Shown here: in pieces, positions 5,947-7,303 of the stretch
Layout: every line of letters begins with the position of its first letter
Numbering within the stretch: the first letter of the stretch is position 1
The notes under the pieces: generated by a model
Database searches by the model: none
What the model was told of the DNA's origin: nothing
The model's input: the letters and a program-made list of their open reading frames with translations, nothing else
Assembly: GCA_017512625.1 (NCBI GenBank)
Contig: JAFWFB010000010.1
Span: forward strand, 1 to 7,303
Direction: 5' to 3'
Source: Erysipelotrichaceae bacterium
GTDB taxonomy: Bacteria > Bacillota_I > Bacilli_A > Erysipelotrichales > Erysipelotrichaceae
DNA: 7,303 nucleotides
Made by a program: the position numbers and the translations under genes

Positions 5947-6840
5947 TTATTTTCCGAAATACTGACGGATCACATTGACTGCGTACTGTAAACGCCATTT
6001 GGTGTGGTGCTCACCCTTTGGCCAGGTCAGATAACGGAAGTTTTTCTCTTCACTTTCGAAGTCGAACATATCAGGATATGCTCTAAGTGCGCTTAAAAGC
6101 AATGAAACGTTCTCAAAGGCGATATCCAAGGTTCCGGTCAGTTCAATACACTGGAAGTCTTTCTTGGTAAAGCCCTGTTCAGTTACTTTCTTTAAGATGA
6201 ACTCTGCTGTCGCATCAGCCCATTCCTTCGTCTTTTCACCATCAACATCATTGCAATGTCCGCTGGTGAAACCGAAATAACGGAAGTAAGCGATACGGTT
6301 TAAGAAGATATCCCAGGTCGTTCCGCAACCCATGCTCCAGCCCATGACTACACGGTGATCTCTGGCAGCTTTAAGATCTTCTTCGGAAGTCTTAAAATCA
6401 GCAAAGGTATGATACTTGCCTTCTACCAAAGGCATCAGATCCAGACACAGCTCATTGTGGAAATAAGAGGTGAAAAGACGGCTGTCGATATCTCTGGTGA
6501 TCTCGTGATAAGGATAAGGCGAAGGGGTAACGATGATCAAAGGTCTGATGGTCTTTTCCTTGATCATGTTATCAACTGCTCTTTTAAGCTTGTTTTCTTC
6601 ACCATCCTGGAAGATGTACTTCTCAGCTGTTTCGCCACCACCATGGATGTAGTAGAGAATGTCATAAGCTTTGTTAGGGTCATAGTTGTAAGGCAGATAG
6701 ACATAAGCATGCTTATCCATCGGCTTTCCATCAAAGTTGGTGGTATGGTAGTCTACTCTTTCAACCGTTCCCTTTTGATCGCACTCATTGAATAACTCAG
6801 ATTCCGGTGCTACTTCTTCGATACGTTTAATGAATTCCAT
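5947..6840 (-). CDS. Alpha/beta-hydrolase esterase, CE1/esterase-D-like (paralogue 2)
   Basis: A 297-residue paralogue of the next gene downstream. The oxyanion motif HGGGET is at 66-71, GWSMG carries Ser169, Asp239 in TGTLD is the likely acid, and His278 or His279 in KGEHHTKW completes the triad. It has no export signal, so a cytoplasmic esterase is inferred; the substrate is unknown. It differs from paralogue 1 in the loops after the nucleophile (GCGTTW against GACSTW) and in a slightly longer N-terminus, which suggests a different ester preference. Its ATG is set by AGGAGGA five bases upstream. The preceding AT-rich gene ends only 12 bases before it, in operon-like spacing, yet base composition changes sharply there. 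A strong terminator follows. Confidence 0.9.
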   Translation of the reverse strand: MEFIKRIEEVAPESELFNECDQKGTVERVDYHTTNFDGKPMDKHAYVYLPYNYDPNKAYDILYYIHGGGETAEKYIFQDGEENKLKRAVDNMIKEKTIRPLIIVTPSPYPYHEITRDIDSRLFTSYFHNELCLDLMPLVEGKYHTFADFKTSEEDLKAARDHRVVMGWSMGCGTTWDIFLNRIAYFRYFGFTSGHCNDVDGEKTKEWADATAEFILKKVTEQGFTKKDFQCIELTGTLDIAFENVSLLLSALRAYPDMFDFESEEKNFRYLTWPKGEHHTKWRLQYAVNVIRQYFGK

Positions 6841-6852
6841 ATTTTCCTCCTG
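6841..6852 (-). promoter_or_regulatory. Shine-Dalgarno of esterase 2 filling the whole intergenic gap
   Basis: The 12-base gap reads CAGGAGGAAAAT on the - strand: a consensus AGGAGG five bases from the ATG, immediately after the TAA of the upstream gene. There is no room for a separate promoter in the gap. A TATAAA (6861-6856) in the last codons of the upstream gene is a weak -10 candidate. Confidence 0.85.
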
Positions 6853-7302
6853 TTATTTATAGAATTGTTTAACATAAGCTTCTAAATCAATAAGAATAGC
6901 TTCAGCTCCTTCATCTGAATCTAAACCATCATTAATAGCTTTATGAAGACAATTTAAAAATTTAAATTCTTTTTCTATATTCCTAACAAAAGTAAAATAA
7001 TAAGCCTTTAGCTTATCTAACTTTTCTTCAGAAGTTAAAGAACCTTCATTTAAAACCATAAATAAAACAGATTGAAAATTATTAATAAAAAAATCTACAT
7101 CTTCAGATGCTAAACTAAATTTAAGTTCTTCAATTTCATTTTTAATTTTAGCTAATTCTTTTGTTTTAGAATCTAATTCTTCAGTTAATACTCCTAATTC
7201 ATAAACCTTTTTAGAATATTCTTCAAAAGTTAAAATAGGATTATCTAAAGTTTGATTAGCATATATAAAATACTTCTGTTTTAATTCTTCAATAATTCCT
7301 TC
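6853..7302 (-). CDS. Unrecognised AT-rich gene, 3' part only, helical/coiled-coil protein
   Basis: The frame has no stop from the window edge (7302) to TAA at 6853-6855, giving 149 residues of a longer protein; the ATG at 7059 is internal and need not be a start. I do not recognise the family. The visible part is acidic and lysine-rich and looks almost entirely helical. A heptad-like coiled coil spans about residues 32-62 of the fragment (ELGVLTEELDSKTKELAKIK and following). It is followed by a hydrophobic patch, DFFINNFQSVLFMVL, and an all-helical C-terminus ending in EAYVKQFYK. No membrane segment or catalytic motif is evident. Composition is very unlike the neighbours: two rows I counted hold 12/60 and 13/60 G+C, and leucine is almost always TTA. 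This suggests recent transfer or an assembly join. Confidence 0.75.
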   Translation of the reverse strand, partial: EGIIEELKQKYFIYANQTLDNPILTFEEYSKKVYELGVLTEELDSKTKELAKIKNEIEELKFSLASEDVDFFINNFQSVLFMVLNEGSLTSEEKLDKLKAYYFTFVRNIEKEFKFLNCLHKAINDGLDSDEGAEAILIDLEAYVKQFYK

Positions 7303-7303
7303 A

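Noticed and set aside
6355..6795. 146-codon open frame on the + strand inside esterase 2
   Set aside because: It is fully antisense to a gene with an intact catalytic triad and has no independent support.
1..6840. Many GATC sites, suggesting a Dam-like methylation or mismatch-repair signal
   Set aside because: They arise mainly from frequent ATC isoleucine and GAT aspartate codons. No methylase gene or clustering at a regulatory site was seen.
1..7303. CRISPR arrays, tRNA or rRNA genes, transposase genes
   Set aside because: No regularly spaced repeats, no cloverleaf-like sequence with a TTCGA-type arm outside coding regions, and no transposase motifs were found; gaps between genes are all under 85 bases.

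Overview
The window reads as ordinary, compact chromosomal DNA of a Bacillota (Firmicutes) bacterium with moderate GC content. One esterase row that I counted (5281-5340) is 29/60 G+C. The clues are strong AGGAGG-type ribosome binding sites, a solitary ECF-transporter S component, a stand-alone PduL phosphotransacylase and a Firmicutes-type Wzx flippase. An Erysipelotrichia-like host is my guess and is not proven by the sequence.

Layout. On the + strand the window opens inside a coding frame that runs without a stop from base 2 to 1399. Its first ~33-38 codons look like the transmembrane domain of an ABC exporter and the rest looks like a Wzx oligosaccharide flippase, so it appears to be a chimera. 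Everything else is on the - strand. In transcription order these are: the 3' end of an unrecognised AT-rich gene (7302-6853), esterase 2 (6840-5947), a terminator, esterase 1 (5863-4982), pduL (4905-4336) directly abutting trxA (4335-4030), a terminator, an ECF S component (3980-3417), a terminator, and uvrB (3366-1396). uvrB and the flippase converge and share a TTAA double stop inside a bidirectional terminator hairpin.

How the genes fit together. Most are housekeeping or metabolic genes in short, separately terminated units. UvrB serves nucleotide excision repair. PduL interconverts acyl-CoA and acyl-phosphate, probably for acetate or propionate formation. TrxA is a thiol reductant. The S component takes up a vitamin-like substrate together with an energising module encoded elsewhere. 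The two paralogous esterases, which lack signal peptides, probably hydrolyse small intracellular esters. No gap between genes exceeds 85 bases, so there is no large unexplained non-coding stretch.

I see no clear new multi-gene system. The best leads are the ABC/Wzx chimera (real fusion or assembly join), the abrupt drop to about 20-22% G+C in the last gene, and the SD-less starts of uvrB and the S component, where a -10 box sits 6-8 nt from the ATG.
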